Counted from the first letter of the stretch, positions 10,936 to 19,990 are shown. The stretch is 64,000 nucleotides of DNA from Thioclava sp. JE_KL1 (GCF_009296265.1 NZ_WBJS01000003.1:1-64000); one strand, 5' to 3'. Numbers and translations are program-made. Notes: generated by a model from the letters alone, not told the origin.

Positions 10936-12186
10936 ATGACCTACCATCCGAAATCAGACTTCATGCGCGTGATGATCGAGCGGGGCTTTCTGGCCGACTG
11001 CACGGATTATCAGGGGCTGGACGAGGCTTTGGCGAAGGGGGTCGTGCCGACTTATATCGGCTATGATGCGACGGCGAAGTCGTTGCATGTCGGCCACCTG
11101 CTGAACATCATGATGCTGCGCTGGCTGCAAAAGACCGGCCACAAGCCGATTACCCTGATGGGCGGTGGCACCACGAAGGTCGGCGACCCGTCGTTCCGCT
11201 CCGATGAGCGCCCGCTGCTGACACCCGAAGCGATCGACGAAAACATCGCCGGGATGAAGCAGGTCTTCGCGAAATACCTGGATTACGGCGACGGACCGAC
11301 CGATGCGCTCATGCTGAACAACGCGGAATGGCTCGACGGGCTGAACTACCTCGAATTTCTACGCGATATCGGGCGGCATTTCTCGGTCAACCGGATGCTG
11401 TCCTTCGAGAGCGTGAAATCGCGGCTGGATCGCGAGCAATCGCTGTCCTTCCTCGAATTCAACTACATGATCCTGCAGGCCTATGACTTCCTCGAACTGA
11501 ACCGCCGCTACGGCTGCCTGCTGCAGATGGGCGGCTCGGACCAGTGGGGCAATATCGTCAACGGGATCGACCTGACGCGTCGTGTGCTCGATCACGAGAT
11601 CTACGGGTTGACCTCGCCGCTTCTGACCACCTCGGACGGCCGCAAGATGGGCAAGAGCCAGGGCGGCGCGATCTGGCTGAACTCGGACATGCTGAGCCCT
11701 TACGAGTTCTGGCAGTTCTGGCGCAACACGACCGATGCCGATGTGGGCCGTTTCCTGAAGCTTTACACCGAGCTTCCGGTCGAAGAATGCGAGCGCCTGG
11801 GCGCGCTGGAAGGCTCCGAGATCAACGCGGCGAAGGTGCGTCTGGCCAACGAGGTCACAGCGCTCTGCCACGGCTGGGACGCGGCGCATGCCGCCGAAGC
11901 GACCGCGCGCGAGGTCTTCGAGAAAGGCGGCGTGGGTGACGACCTCCCGACGCTCACGCTGACGGTCGAGGAACTCGGCGACGGGATCAGCCTTGCACAG
12001 CTCGTCGTGCGCTCGGGCCTTGCGAAATCGGGCAAGGACGGCAAGCGGCTGATCGCGGAAGGCGCGCTCAAGGTCGATGACGAGACCTGCGCCGATCCGG
12101 GCCGCATGTTCACCGCCGCCGATCTGGAGACCCCGGTGAAGCTGAGCGCGGGCAAGAAGCGCCACGCGCTGGTCGAAGTCGAATAA
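10936..12186 (+). CDS. tyrS: tyrosyl-tRNA synthetase
   Basis: A 416-residue class I aminoacyl-tRNA synthetase that charges tRNA-Tyr. The HIGH motif appears as HVGHL (51-55), the KMSKS loop as KMGKS, and [10 protein letters not shown] is the Tyr-binding region. A C-terminal S4 RNA-binding domain is visible ([31 protein letters not shown]). Complete and of standard length. Confidence 0.98.
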   Translation: MTYHPKSDFMRVMIERGFLADCTDYQGLDEALAKGVVPTYIGYDATAKSLHVGHLLNIMMLRWLQKTGHKPITLMGGGTTKVGDPSFRSDERPLLTPEAIDENIAGMKQVFAKYLDYGDGPTDALMLNNAEWLDGLNYLEFLRDIGRHFSVNRMLSFESVKSRLDREQSLSFLEFNYMILQAYDFLELNRRYGCLLQMGGSDQWGNIVNGIDLTRRVLDHEIYGLTSPLLTTSDGRKMGKSQGGAIWLNSDMLSPYEFWQFWRNTTDADVGRFLKLYTELPVEECERLGALEGSEINAAKVRLANEVTALCHGWDAAHAAEATAREVFEKGGVGDDLPTLTLTVEELGDGISLAQLVVRSGLAKSGKDGKRLIAEGALKVDDETCADPGRMFTAADLETPVKLSAGKKRHALVEVE

Positions 12187-12193
12187 ACCTTTC

Positions 12194-12218
12194 GGGCGCG
12201 CCTCATGCGGGCGCGCCC
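12194..12218 (+). terminator. strong hairpin after tyrS, probable terminator
   Basis: GGGCGCGCC (12194-12202) and GGCGCGCCC (12210-12218) are perfect 9-bp arms around a 7-nt loop, 8 bp after the tyrS stop. There is no clear T-run, so it may act with Rho or stabilise the 3' end. Confidence 0.5.
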
Positions 12219-12260
12219 AAGCCCCTTTCCCGATCCGGTCGGCTGTGGCACTCTTTGCCT

Positions 12261-12443
12261 ATGAGCAAGGTCAGCAATCTCAATCAGTTTCGCAAACAGC
12301 AGGCCCGCGTGAAGAAACGCGAGCAAGGCTCTGTGAACGCTGAGAAATTCGGGCGCAGCAAGGCAGAGAAGACGCTGCAGGAAAGCCGCGCCACGAAAGA
12401 GCGGCGCGATCTCGACGGGCATCAGCGCGAGCACGACGAATGA
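12261..12443 (+). CDS. DUF4169 small basic protein
   Basis: A 60-residue, highly charged Lys/Arg/Glu-rich protein starting MSKVSNLNQFRKQQARVKK, which matches the small alphaproteobacterial DUF4169 family. It has no signal peptide or membrane segment. An extended start 6 nt upstream is possible. It overlaps the next gene by 4 nt (ATGA). DUF4169 and RHH_4-type genes frequently sit together in Rhodobacterales, but no function is known. Confidence 0.7.
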   Translation: MSKVSNLNQFRKQQARVKKREQGSVNAEKFGRSKAEKTLQESRATKERRDLDGHQREHDE

Positions 12444-12664
12444 GCCGACCGAAGAAACGCTCTCTGACGCTGGGCGGGCACCGCACCTCGGTCACGCTGG
12501 AGGACGAATTCTGGCGCGCCTTCCGCGACATCGCGACCGAAAAAAACCTTGGTCTCAATGAGTTGGCAGCCGAAATTGATGTAGATCGCGGCACCGAGAC
12601 GGGCCTTGCCACGGCGATCCGCCTCTACGTTCTGGCCTATTACCGGGCGCGCGCGATCTCGTAA
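12440..12664 (+). CDS. ribbon-helix-helix (RHH_4) domain protein
   Basis: A 74-residue protein with the RHH_4 pattern: SLTLGGHRTSVTLEDEFW forms the N-terminal strand and helix 1, and ATAIRLYVLAYYR helix 2. It is probably a small DNA-binding or aryl-sulphate-sulphotransferase-like RHH regulator; the target is unknown. It is translationally coupled to the DUF4169 gene. Its last 25 bp overlap the tail of the convergent olsA gene. Confidence 0.7.
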   Translation: MSRPKKRSLTLGGHRTSVTLEDEFWRAFRDIATEKNLGLNELAAEIDVDRGTETGLATAIRLYVLAYYRARAIS

Positions 12665-13467
12665 GGCAGGCCGCGACGCACAGCGCTTTCCGCCGCCCAT
12701 GCAAGCTCCTTGCGCGAGCGATAATCGGAGACGGAGAGCGGCGTGTGGAACACCACCTCGACCGCGCCTTGCCGCTTCTGGGCCAACACTTTTATCAGAT
12801 GCGGCCCGAAGCCCATATCGCCCCACCAGCCATAGAACCGCACGTCTTCGCCCGCAGGGGGCGTGTAGACGACGGTGACCGGCTGGATCTGCATCACACG
12901 CTCCAGCCCGTGGCTGTAGAAGGCCTGAAACAGCGTCGGCTTGAAGGGCAGCACCCGGCGCGCATCGGTCGAGGTGCCCTCGGGGAAGAACAGCAGGTGA
13001 TGGCCCGCGCGGATGCGATCCTCGAACAGCCCCTGCTGCGTCTTGGCCTCGCGCGGGTCGCGCTTGATGAAGATAGTCCCGGTGGCCCGCGCGAGCCAGC
13101 CGACGAAGGGCCATTTGGCGACCTCGGCCTTGGAGACGAAATAGACCCGCTGGCAGGCGTTGAGCGCGAAGATATCGAGCCACGACCCGTGATTGGCGAC
13201 CACCGCGCCGATCTTGGTCATCGGACGCCCGGTGACGCTGTACGAGAGCCCGAGGATCGGGAAGCTCATCCGGCACACCGCCTGCGTGATCCACGGCGTC
13301 CAGGGCCGCGCCAGCCCGTGAACCGGGCGCTCCACCAGCCGCACCAGCAGCAGCACGATCAGCCCGATCAGCAGCATCAGCCCCCAGATCAGACCGCGCA
13401 ACACAGCCCGCGTCCAATCGAGCGCGCCAAGCGGTTTGGGATCGGGCTCGTCCTCGATCCAGCTCAC
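12640..13467 (-). CDS. olsA: lyso-ornithine lipid O-acyltransferase (PlsC family)
   Basis: A 275-residue membrane-associated acyltransferase. Two hydrophobic stretches occur near residues 20-45. The HX4D catalytic motif is NHGSWLD and the second acceptor motif is FFPEGTSTD. PlsC-family membership is clear. The olsA assignment follows from its direct 4-nt overlap (GTGA) with olsB upstream, the same pairing known from Sinorhizobium and Rhodobacter, where OlsA adds the secondary fatty acid to lyso-ornithine lipid. An ordinary 1-acylglycerol-3-phosphate acyltransferase is the alternative. Confidence 0.8.
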   Translation of the reverse strand: MSWIEDEPDPKPLGALDWTRAVLRGLIWGLMLLIGLIVLLLVRLVERPVHGLARPWTPWITQAVCRMSFPILGLSYSVTGRPMTKIGAVVANHGSWLDIFALNACQRVYFVSKAEVAKWPFVGWLARATGTIFIKRDPREAKTQQGLFEDRIRAGHHLLFFPEGTSTDARRVLPFKPTLFQAFYSHGLERVMQIQPVTVVYTPPAGEDVRFYGWWGDMGFGPHLIKVLAQKRQGAVEVVFHTPLSVSDYRSRKELAWAAESAVRRGLPYEIARAR

Positions 13468-14240
13468 GCGCGGCCCTCGAAACGGCGGGTGTAGAAGCTG
13501 CGATGCTTGTCGCTCATCGCCTTGGTATCCATCAGCAAAAGGACATCGGTGGTGTTGAAGGGACGGTCGATGAAAGCTCCCTCGCCCACGAAGCCGCCAA
13601 GCCGCAGATAGGCCTTGATCAGATTGGGCATCTGAGCCAGCGCCGCGCGCCGATCCAGCGCCTCCTCGGGCACGAGATCCATCGGCTGATAAGCTTCGGG
13701 CCGTGCGCGCGGGCGCATATGTTCGGGCGCAAGATGGTGGTGATGCAGCCAGGAGAGCGGCGCTTTCAGCGTCTCGGCATCGGTGCCGTGGAAGGAGGCC
13801 ACACCGAAGAGAATCTCGATGTCATGGGCCAGCACATAGTCGGCCAGCGCGTTCCACAGAAGCAACATCGCCGCCCCGCCGCGATAGTCCGGGTCGACGC
13901 AGGAGCGGCCCAGCTCCAAGAGCTTGCGCGCCGTGCCGATCAGCGGCGCGAGGTCATATTCACTGTCGCAATAGAACTGCCCCGCCCGTTCCAGCCGATC
14001 GGAGGGCAGAAGCCGATAGGCCCCCACCACATGCTCGCCTTCCGCGCGTGCCGGATCGACCAGCAGCAGGTGATCGTAGACCGGGTCGAGCCGGTCGCTT
14101 TCCAGACGGTTTTCGTGATCGACCGTTTCACCGCCGCCGCCGAGCTCTTCGACGAAAACGCGATAACGGAGCCGCTGCGACGCCACGAGATCGGCGGCAT
14201 CACGGGCCAGCCTGATTTCGAATGCGGCGCTGTCGATCAC
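13464..14240 (-). CDS. olsB: ornithine N-acyltransferase (first step of ornithine lipid synthesis)
   Basis: A 258-residue GNAT-fold acyltransferase. The motif run is FEIRLARDAADLVASQRLR (N-terminus), VVGAYRLLPSD, LELGRSCVDPDYRGG, LFGVASFHGTD, and a C-terminal FNTTDVLLLMDT that matches OlsB proteins. It transfers a 3-hydroxyacyl group from ACP to the alpha-amino group of ornithine. Translation begins at GTG. With olsA immediately downstream the cell should make phosphorus-free ornithine lipids in its envelope. Confidence 0.9.
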   Translation of the reverse strand: MIDSAAFEIRLARDAADLVASQRLRYRVFVEELGGGGETVDHENRLESDRLDPVYDHLLLVDPARAEGEHVVGAYRLLPSDRLERAGQFYCDSEYDLAPLIGTARKLLELGRSCVDPDYRGGAAMLLLWNALADYVLAHDIEILFGVASFHGTDAETLKAPLSWLHHHHLAPEHMRPRARPEAYQPMDLVPEEALDRRAALAQMPNLIKAYLRLGGFVGEGAFIDRPFNTTDVLLLMDTKAMSDKHRSFYTRRFEGRA

Positions 14241-14405
14241 GGGCGTCCTCCTGCCGATCTTCGCTGGCCCGGTTTAGAAAGCCGCGCCCGGATTGGCAAT
14301 ATCGCGCGGTGCGCGCCGTGTCATCGGCGCATCACGGAGGGTTCAATCGCCACATCCCAAGGTTGAAGGTTTCCCACACGACCTCACGAAGCTGTTAACC
14401 ATTCG

Positions 14406-14588
14406 TCAACTTTGTTCAGAGAAAACCAATTCCAGCGCGACCCGCCGCCCGTCCAGGACAAGCTTGCCTTGATGCTCGAAATTTACCGTCACTTTTTCGC
14501 CGATACGCGATTGAACCTGTCCGGTGCCCCAGTCGGGCTGGGCCGGGTTTCTGACCAGCATGCCGGGTTCGAGAATTTCATAGATCAC
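14406..14588 (-). CDS. DUF3553 small protein
   Basis: A 60-residue protein with a compact SH3/Tudor-like pattern (LEPGMLVRNPAQPDWGTGQV, then VTVNFEHQGK) typical of DUF3553, a domain also found attached to UvrD-type helicases. It starts at GTG behind AGGTGA. Its start is only 22 bp from that of the divergent chpT gene, so the two promoters must overlap. Function unknown; the CarD-like beta fold hints at a nucleic-acid or RNA polymerase contact, which is inference. Confidence 0.75.
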   Translation of the reverse strand: MIYEILEPGMLVRNPAQPDWGTGQVQSRIGEKVTVNFEHQGKLVLDGRRVALELVFSEQS

Positions 14589-14610
14589 ATTTCACCTATT
14601 GGAGAGTTTA

Positions 14611-15225
14611 ATGCCATTCGAGACCGCCAATGCCGGTACGGACGACGATGATTTGACCGCCCTTGTGGGCTCGCGCCTGTGTCATGACCTTATCAGCCCG
14701 ATCGGGGCGATCGGCAATGGGGTCGAATTGCTCACCATGACGAGCGATGCGCCCGGGCCTGAGGTCGAGTTGATCGCCCAAAGCGTGGCGGCGGCGAATG
14801 CGCGCGTCAAGTTCTTCCGGGTGGCTTTCGGGCGAGCCGGCGCTGAACAACAGCTTGGCGAGGCGGAGGTCTCCGGTCTGTTGGGCGAATTATCGGCGCA
14901 AAGCCGTCTGGACTACGAATGGAAAGTGCCGGGCGATGCACCGCGCGCCGAGGTGAAGCTGGCGTTTCTCGCGATGCTCTGCCTGGAGACCGCGCTGCCC
15001 TTCGGCGGCACGCTGCGCGCGTTGCCCTGCGGCGATGGCTGGATGATTACCGCGCGGTCCGAGAAAGCGCGGCCTAACCGGGAGGTTTTCGCCGTGCTCG
15101 ATGGGGCCCGGATGGAACTGACGCCCGCGCGGGTGCAATTCGCGATTCTACCGCGCGAGGCATCGCGGCAGGGCCGCAGGCTCGACTGGTCGGTCGACGC
15201 CGACGGCGGCACGATCGCGTTCTGA
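14611..15225 (+). CDS. chpT: histidine phosphotransferase ChpT
   Basis: A 204-residue protein of the alphaproteobacterial ChpT family, which relays phosphate from CckA to CtrA and CpdR in cell-cycle, motility and gene-transfer-agent control. LVGSRLCHDLISPIGAIGNG carries His25, the phospho-accepting residue, in a DHp-like helix. The C-terminal half (EVKLAFLAMLCLETALPFGG) is the degenerate ATPase-like domain. The ATG at 14611 follows GGAGAG; a TTG four codons upstream is less likely. Divergent from the DUF3553 gene. Confidence 0.9.
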   Translation: MPFETANAGTDDDDLTALVGSRLCHDLISPIGAIGNGVELLTMTSDAPGPEVELIAQSVAAANARVKFFRVAFGRAGAEQQLGEAEVSGLLGELSAQSRLDYEWKVPGDAPRAEVKLAFLAMLCLETALPFGGTLRALPCGDGWMITARSEKARPNREVFAVLDGARMELTPARVQFAILPREASRQGRRLDWSVDADGGTIAF

Positions 15226-15249
15226 GGTCTCCGGGGTGTTCGGTGCGCC

Positions 15250-16515
15250 TTAAGGGCGCACCGTGCCATGCCCCGTCACCAGATATTTGAACGATGTCAG
15301 TTGCTCGGCACCCACCGGCCCGCGCGCATGCATCTTGCCGGTCGCGATCCCGATCTCTGCGCCCATCCCGAACTCGCCGCCATCGGCGAACTGGGTCGAG
15401 GCGTTGCGCATCAGGATCGCGCTGTCGAGCCGCTCGAAGAAGCGGTCGGCAGCGGCGTCATTTTCGGTCAGGATCGATTCCGTATGCTGGCTGCCATAGC
15501 GGCGGATATGTTCGATCGCGCCATCCACGCCATCGACGATCTTCGCCGCGCAGATCATATCGAGGAATTCGCGCCCGAAATCTTCCGCGCTCGCCTCGGT
15601 GACGCCCTCGATTTGCAGCAGATCGCCGGTCACGCGCACCTCGACGCCCGCCTTGAGCAGGTCCTCGATCAGCACGCCGCCATGTTTCTCCCAGAAGGCC
15701 CGGTCGATCAGAAGACATTCCATCGCACCGCAAATCCCGGTGCGCCGGGTCTTGGCGTTCACCACCACGGCCCGCGCCTGTTCCAGATCGGCAGCGCCGT
15801 CGGCATAGATATGGCAGATGCCCTCGAGATGGGCGAAGACCGGCACGCGCGCCTCGGCCTGCACCAGCCCGACGAGCCCCTTGCCCCCGCGCGGCACGAT
15901 CACGTCGATGAATTCGGTCGCGCGCAGCATCTCGGCCACGGCGGCGCGGTCGCGGGTGGGCACAAGCTGGACTGCCGCTTCGGGCAGGCCCGCGGCGCGC
16001 AGACCTTCGAGCAGGCAGGCATGAATCGCGCGGCTGGAATGGAAGCTCTCCGAGCCGCCGCGCAGGATCACCGCATTGCCCGACTTCAGGCACAGCGCGC
16101 CTGCATCCGCGGTCACGTTGGGCCGCGATTCATAGATCACCCCGATCACGCCAAGCGGCGTGCGCACGCGCTTGATATGCAGCCCCGAGGGCATGTCCCA
16201 TTCCGCGATCGTGTCGCCCACCGGATCGCGCTGAGCCGCCACCGCCCGCAGGCCCTTGGCGATCGCCTCGATCCGCGCGTCGTCCAGCATCAGCCGGTCC
16301 ATCATCGCGGGGCTGAGCCCCTTCTCGGCGCCGTAGGCCATATCCTCGCCATTGGCGGTGATAATATCGCCTTTGCGCGCGAGCACCGCATCGGCGGCCG
16401 CTTCCAGCGCCTTTTGCTTCACCTCGGCGCTGGCGAAGGCCAGCTCCGCGCTCGCCGCACGCGCGGCCGCGCCCATCGTCTCGATCAGCCCCTTGGCGTC
16501 CATGTCGTCTTTCAT
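15250..16515 (-). CDS. proA: gamma-glutamyl phosphate reductase
   Basis: A 421-residue NADPH-dependent enzyme that makes glutamate-5-semialdehyde in proline synthesis. [13 protein letters not shown] at the start, [42 protein letters not shown] and [15 protein letters not shown] (catalytic Cys in TGIC) are characteristic. Its start overlaps the stop of the upstream 86-residue membrane protein gene by 4 nt. proB is not present in this window. Confidence 0.97.
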   Translation of the reverse strand: MKDDMDAKGLIETMGAAARAASAELAFASAEVKQKALEAAADAVLARKGDIITANGEDMAYGAEKGLSPAMMDRLMLDDARIEAIAKGLRAVAAQRDPVGDTIAEWDMPSGLHIKRVRTPLGVIGVIYESRPNVTADAGALCLKSGNAVILRGGSESFHSSRAIHACLLEGLRAAGLPEAAVQLVPTRDRAAVAEMLRATEFIDVIVPRGGKGLVGLVQAEARVPVFAHLEGICHIYADGAADLEQARAVVVNAKTRRTGICGAMECLLIDRAFWEKHGGVLIEDLLKAGVEVRVTGDLLQIEGVTEASAEDFGREFLDMICAAKIVDGVDGAIEHIRRYGSQHTESILTENDAAADRFFERLDSAILMRNASTQFADGGEFGMGAEIGIATGKMHARGPVGAEQLTSFKYLVTGHGTVRP

Positions 16516-16772
16516 TGCGCACCTCTACCGGATTTCCCGGTCTGTCCCGTCTTCACCCATTGCGCCAGCTTCACCGCCAGCACGATCCACGGCAGCCCGT
16601 GCATCACCAGATCGAACCAGTCGATCGGACGCACCAGCGTGCCCGCCACCAACATCTTCAGCTTTTCCCAGATATGTGGCTCTGGGGTGAATGGTGCGAG
16701 ACCGAGCAGTGCTGCGAAAAGCACCGCCTGCAGCAGGGTGATGTGGTCGAAAACCTGTTTGATCCAGCGCAT
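16512..16772 (-). CDS. small inner-membrane protein, function unknown
   Basis: An 86-residue protein with two hydrophobic helices ([16 protein letters not shown] and [19 protein letters not shown]) and a Gly/Lys-rich tail. Similar short proteins precede proA in related genomes and are sometimes labelled RND transporter without real support. The start at 16772 ([13 protein letters not shown]) is chosen because the longer frame would run back through both tRNA-Asp genes. Coupled to proA by a 4-nt overlap. Confidence 0.65.
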   Translation of the reverse strand: MRWIKQVFDHITLLQAVLFAALLGLAPFTPEPHIWEKLKMLVAGTLVRPIDWFDLVMHGLPWIVLAVKLAQWVKTGQTGKSGRGAQ

Positions 16773-16854
16773 GCGCTCCTCCCGAAACTTCGCCCGGATA
16801 TAAGCGACAGATGCGCGTTTCACAAACGCAACTTTACCGTAAAATGGGGGAAAG

Positions 16855-16931
16855 TGGCGCGGTTGACGGGGCTCGAACCCGCGACCCCCGGCGTGACAGG
16901 CCGGTACTCTAACCAACTGAGCTACAACCGC
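16855..16931 (-). tRNA. tRNA-Asp (GTC), copy A
   Basis: A 77-nt gene. The acceptor stem GCGGTTG pairs with CAACCGC, the discriminator is G and CCA is encoded. The anticodon loop CCTGTCACG contains GTC. It is identical to copy B, 28 bp away, and co-oriented. Confidence 0.95.
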
Positions 16932-16959
16932 GCATCTGCGCTCGGGGCGATCCGGATGA

Positions 16960-17036
16960 TGGCGCGGTTGACGGGGCTCGAACCCGCGACCCCCGGCGTG
17001 ACAGGCCGGTACTCTAACCAACTGAGCTACAACCGC
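16960..17036 (-). tRNA. tRNA-Asp (GTC), copy B
   Basis: Same 77-nt sequence as copy A, base for base, including the encoded CCA. It lies upstream in transcription order, so the two are probably processed from one precursor. Confidence 0.95.
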
Positions 17037-17302
17037 TCGCATCATCTGCCCGGATCGCCGTCCGAGCGTGGGGAGGGTATTACGCGGGCGACCTGCCCCC
17101 GTCAAGCGGCCTGAGAGCAAAAATCCGACGAATTTTCACCTGCCGTTCGGGCAAGCAATTCGCGGCTCCTCAGCGCGCGCCCGCGACCCTTATTTATCGC
17201 GCCCGCACGCGCCCCGATGAGATGCGCTTTCTGCTTCCTCTTGGCAGAAATATCCCGGGGGAAACCGAAGGTCGGGGGCAGAGCCCCCTCCCTACTCCGA
17301 AC

Positions 17303-18244
17303 TCACCGCTTCGGCGCAGGAATGAACTCCGCATCGTCGGCGGGGGGCAGCTGGAAACGGCCATGCGCCCAGTCGCCCGCGCGCCATGCCTCTTTCGCGG
17401 CGTCGATCTTGTCGCGCGAGGAGGCCACGAAATTCCACCAGATGTAGCGCGGACCGCCCATGGTGGCGCCGCCCAGCACGATGAGCCGCGCGCCCTGCCC
17501 GCCCGCCTTGAGCGACACCCGGTCGCCGGGGCGGAAAACGAGCATCCGGCCTTCCTCATAGGTCTCGCCCGCCACGGTGACGGAGCCTTGCAGCACGTAA
17601 ACGCCGCGATCTTCGTGATTGTCGGGCAGCGGGATCTGCGCGCCCGGATCGAGATTCGCATCGGCGTAGAACATCTCGGAGGGCAGCTCGATCGGTGCAT
17701 GCGCGCCCCAGGCATCGCCCAGCACCAGCCGCACGGTCTTGCCCTCGGCCTGCAGTTCGGGAAGCGCCTCGGCGCCCACATGTTTGAACGCCGCCTGCCC
17801 CTCTTCCTGATCTTCTGGCAGCGCGACCCAGGTCTGGATGCCCGCGAGATGCTGGCCGGTGTCGCGGACCTTGCCGTCGGTGCGCTCGGAATGGGTGATG
17901 CCGTAGCCCGCATTCATCCAGTTTACAGCGCCCGGCGTGATCCATTGATCGGTGCCCAGCGAATCGCGGTGATGCAGGCGGCCCTGCAAAAGGTAGGTCA
18001 CGGTCGCGAGGCCGATATGCGGATGCGGGCGGATGTCGATGCCGCGTTGGCCCGAGAGGAACTCCACCGGGCCAATCTGGTCGAAGAAGATGAACGGGCC
18101 GATCATCTGTCGCGCGGCCGAAGGGAGCGCGCGGCGCACTTCGAAGCCGCCGAGGTCACGCGCGCGCGGCGCAATGACGGTCTCAATAGCGTCAACGGCA
18201 TCGCCGATCGGAATTTCGGGGTCGAGGGCGGGGTTCCAGCTCAT
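17303..18244 (-). CDS. pirin-family cupin protein
   Basis: A 313-residue bicupin. The pirin signature is clear: FIFFDQIGPVEF, DIRPHPHIGLATVTYLLQG (metal-binding His pair), NWMNAGYGITHSERTDG, and a C-terminal cupin (VYVLQGSVTVAGETYEEG, DRVSLKAGGQGARLIVLGG). Bacterial pirins are Fe-dependent; some are quercetinases and others regulate pyruvate metabolism. The start at 18244 (MSWNPAL) follows GGAAAGGAG; the longer frame adds 35 non-family residues. Single-gene unit as far as visible. Confidence 0.85.
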   Translation of the reverse strand: MSWNPALDPEIPIGDAVDAIETVIAPRARDLGGFEVRRALPSAARQMIGPFIFFDQIGPVEFLSGQRGIDIRPHPHIGLATVTYLLQGRLHHRDSLGTDQWITPGAVNWMNAGYGITHSERTDGKVRDTGQHLAGIQTWVALPEDQEEGQAAFKHVGAEALPELQAEGKTVRLVLGDAWGAHAPIELPSEMFYADANLDPGAQIPLPDNHEDRGVYVLQGSVTVAGETYEEGRMLVFRPGDRVSLKAGGQGARLIVLGGATMGGPRYIWWNFVASSRDKIDAAKEAWRAGDWAHGRFQLPPADDAEFIPAPKR

Positions 18245-18380
18245 CGGGGCGCTCCTTTCCTGTGGTTGAGGGAAAGGTAGCATCGCAGCGTGCGGATCAT
18301 AGCCCCAGGGGCGAACAGAATCTGAGCGCGGGCGCGCAAACCCATGCAAGGCCTTGAATTCGCTTAACCTTCGGAGGGAA

Positions 18381-18456
18381 TGGTGGGCGGTGAGGGGCTC
18401 GAACCCCCGACATTCTCGGTGTAAACGAGACGCTCTACCAACTGAGCTAACCGCCC
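18381..18456 (-). tRNA. tRNA-Val (TAC)
   Basis: A 76-nt gene with acceptor GGGCGGT/ACCGCCC, loop TTTACAC with anticodon TAC, T-loop GGTTCGAGCC and encoded CCA. Confidence 0.95.
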
Positions 18457-18498
18457 CCGGCCTTTCCTCTAGCCTCGCCTTGCCCGGGGATCAAGACC

Positions 18499-19212
18499 TC
18501 AGATGCCTTCGCGCATCCGCACCTTTCGGGTCGAGGAGAGTTTCATCCCCGGCGCAGTCAACCGCGCCTCCGGCCCGACCCATGCATAGGCCAGCAGGCA
18601 GGGATCGAGATCGGCGGTGGTGATGCGGTGTTCGTGATCGGGACGGTTCAGGATCAGCGAGCCCGGCGCATGCACGGCAGTGTCATTCTCCGACCAGGGG
18701 CCCGCGACCGAGATATAGCTCTCCTCGATCTCCTTATGGCTGTGCTGCGGATACGTCGTGCGCGGCGCAAACAGAACGAATCCCAGCACCAGCCGATCCG
18801 AGGCCACCGGCCCGCGCGGGCCCAGCACCTCGCAATAGGCATATTTGCGCGCCAGCGCCTTCGGCACTTTCTCGTAGCCGTATTCCCATGTCAGCTGTCC
18901 CGTCACGCGCGAGAGCGCGCGGGCCATCCCCGCGACCGCGCCGCGCTCACCGAGATCGAGCGCCCGCGACAGATGCGCCGTCACCGGCTTGGGTTGCGGC
19001 TGGCGCGGCGTCACCGGGGGATTGGTGTCGATGATCTGCGAAAGCGTGTCGCGCACCCGTTTGCGATGGCTGCGGATCAGGCGGCTGCCGCCTGCCGAGC
19101 CGTGCCGATAGAGCGTGTCGAATTCGCGCAGCAGATAGAGCCAGTCCGGGCAATCGGAGACGCGCAGCCCCTCATCGGGCCCGGCGTCGGACATCGGCGT
19201 GGTCTCGGTCAT
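18499..19212 (-). CDS. dddL: DMSP lyase-family cupin (DddL/DddQ-like)
   Basis: A 237-residue protein whose C-terminal half is a cupin: YPQHSHKEIEESYISVAG supplies the His-x-His...Glu...Tyr metal/catalytic cluster and ILNRPDHEHRITT the second motif His. This matches the dimethylsulfoniopropionate lyase family, in which the metal-bound Tyr abstracts a proton and DMSP is split to acrylate and dimethyl sulfide. Length fits DddL (about 230 residues) better than DddQ (about 200). The N-terminal half is helical (LYLLREFDTLYRH). It lies alone between two tRNA-Val genes, without acrylate-use genes nearby. The family is fairly sure; the subtype is inference. Confidence 0.7.
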   Translation of the reverse strand: MTETTPMSDAGPDEGLRVSDCPDWLYLLREFDTLYRHGSAGGSRLIRSHRKRVRDTLSQIIDTNPPVTPRQPQPKPVTAHLSRALDLGERGAVAGMARALSRVTGQLTWEYGYEKVPKALARKYAYCEVLGPRGPVASDRLVLGFVLFAPRTTYPQHSHKEIEESYISVAGPWSENDTAVHAPGSLILNRPDHEHRITTADLDPCLLAYAWVGPEARLTAPGMKLSSTRKVRMREGI

Positions 19213-19329
19213 CGCATCCTCCGCATCTCTGGCGTGCTGTCTGGCTCATAATCTGACGCCGCTGGGCGCAGAAAACCAACCGGAAAACGACAAAGGCGCG
19301 TCTGTTCAAGACGCGCCTTCGTAGGAAGA

Positions 19330-19404
19330 TGGTGGGCGATGAGGGATTTGAACCCCCGACATCATCGATGTGAACGATGCGCTCTACCACTGAGCTAATC
19401 GCCC
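19330..19404 (-). tRNA. tRNA-Val (CAC)
   Basis: A 75-nt gene with acceptor GGGCGAT/ATCGCCC, anticodon stem CATCG/CGATG, loop TTCACAT giving anticodon CAC, and encoded CCA. It ends 14 bp from the HU-like gene on the same strand. Confidence 0.93.
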
Positions 19405-19418
19405 TCCGTGGCGGGCTT

Positions 19419-19880
19419 TTAGCGCCCCTCCTCTGGCTCCGCAAGAGGGTTTTCGTCGAAATCTCCAGCGTCCTGCGCGGGGTCGTTTTCCGCCGGGCTG
19501 GCCTCTGCCGCGACCGCTTCGAGCATGCCCGAGGGGCGGCGCAGTTTGACCACGAGGATCTCATCGCCGTTCTTTTCGAACTGGCGGTTGATCTTCAGCT
19601 TGCCGAGCGGCGGGATGCTGAGTTCTTCGCCTTCCGAGAGCGCCTCGCCCAGAACCTTGAGGACCGCTTCCGACATGGCCTTCGCCTCGCCGCGCTTCAC
19701 GCCAGCCTCGACCATCACCCGATCCACGAAGCTTCTCTTGCGCACGAGCGCCTTCGCTTCGCTCGGCTCAGGCGCCGGGTCGGGCGTGGCGGGCGTGAGC
19801 GTCGCGGCGGAGGCCGGCGGAGCCTCGGGAGTCGCGACGGGCGGCTTGCGGGTCGATTTCGGTTTCTGGCTCTTGGCCAT
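19419..19880 (-). CDS. HU-like DNA-binding protein with N- and C-terminal extensions
   Basis: A 153-residue protein. Residues of about 45-115 form an HU/IHF-type domain (RKRSFVDRVMVEAGVKRGEAKAM, LGEALSEGEELSIPPLGKLKI), preceded by a Pro/Ala/Lys-rich basic arm (KSQKPKSTRKPP) and followed by an acidic tail (QDAGDFDENPLAEPEEGR). HU proteins are usually about 90 residues, so the disordered arms are additions, as in other alphaproteobacterial HU variants. Likely a nucleoid protein. It starts at ATG behind AGGAGCC and lies downstream of lon on the same strand, beyond the lon terminator. Confidence 0.75.
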   Translation of the reverse strand: MAKSQKPKSTRKPPVATPEAPPASAATLTPATPDPAPEPSEAKALVRKRSFVDRVMVEAGVKRGEAKAMSEAVLKVLGEALSEGEELSIPPLGKLKINRQFEKNGDEILVVKLRRPSGMLEAVAAEASPAENDPAQDAGDFDENPLAEPEEGR

Positions 19881-19936
19881 GGCGGCTCCTTTTTAACCGT
19901 AATAAAAGGAGGTTACGTGCAAATGCCTTCAGATGC

Positions 19937-19968
19937 AAAAACGCCCGCCGCGATGTGCGACGGGCGTT
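19937..19968 (-). terminator. rho-independent terminator of lon
   Basis: On the minus strand AACGCCCG(T)CGC and GCGGCGGGCGTT form a GC-rich hairpin followed by TTTTT, about 25 bp after the lon stop. Confidence 0.8.
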
Positions 19969-19990
19969 CTCGTTTTCGATCTCAAGACGA

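Noticed and set aside
15268-16803. A 511-codon plus-strand frame opposite proA
   Set aside because: Shadow of proA; no ribosome-binding site or motif.
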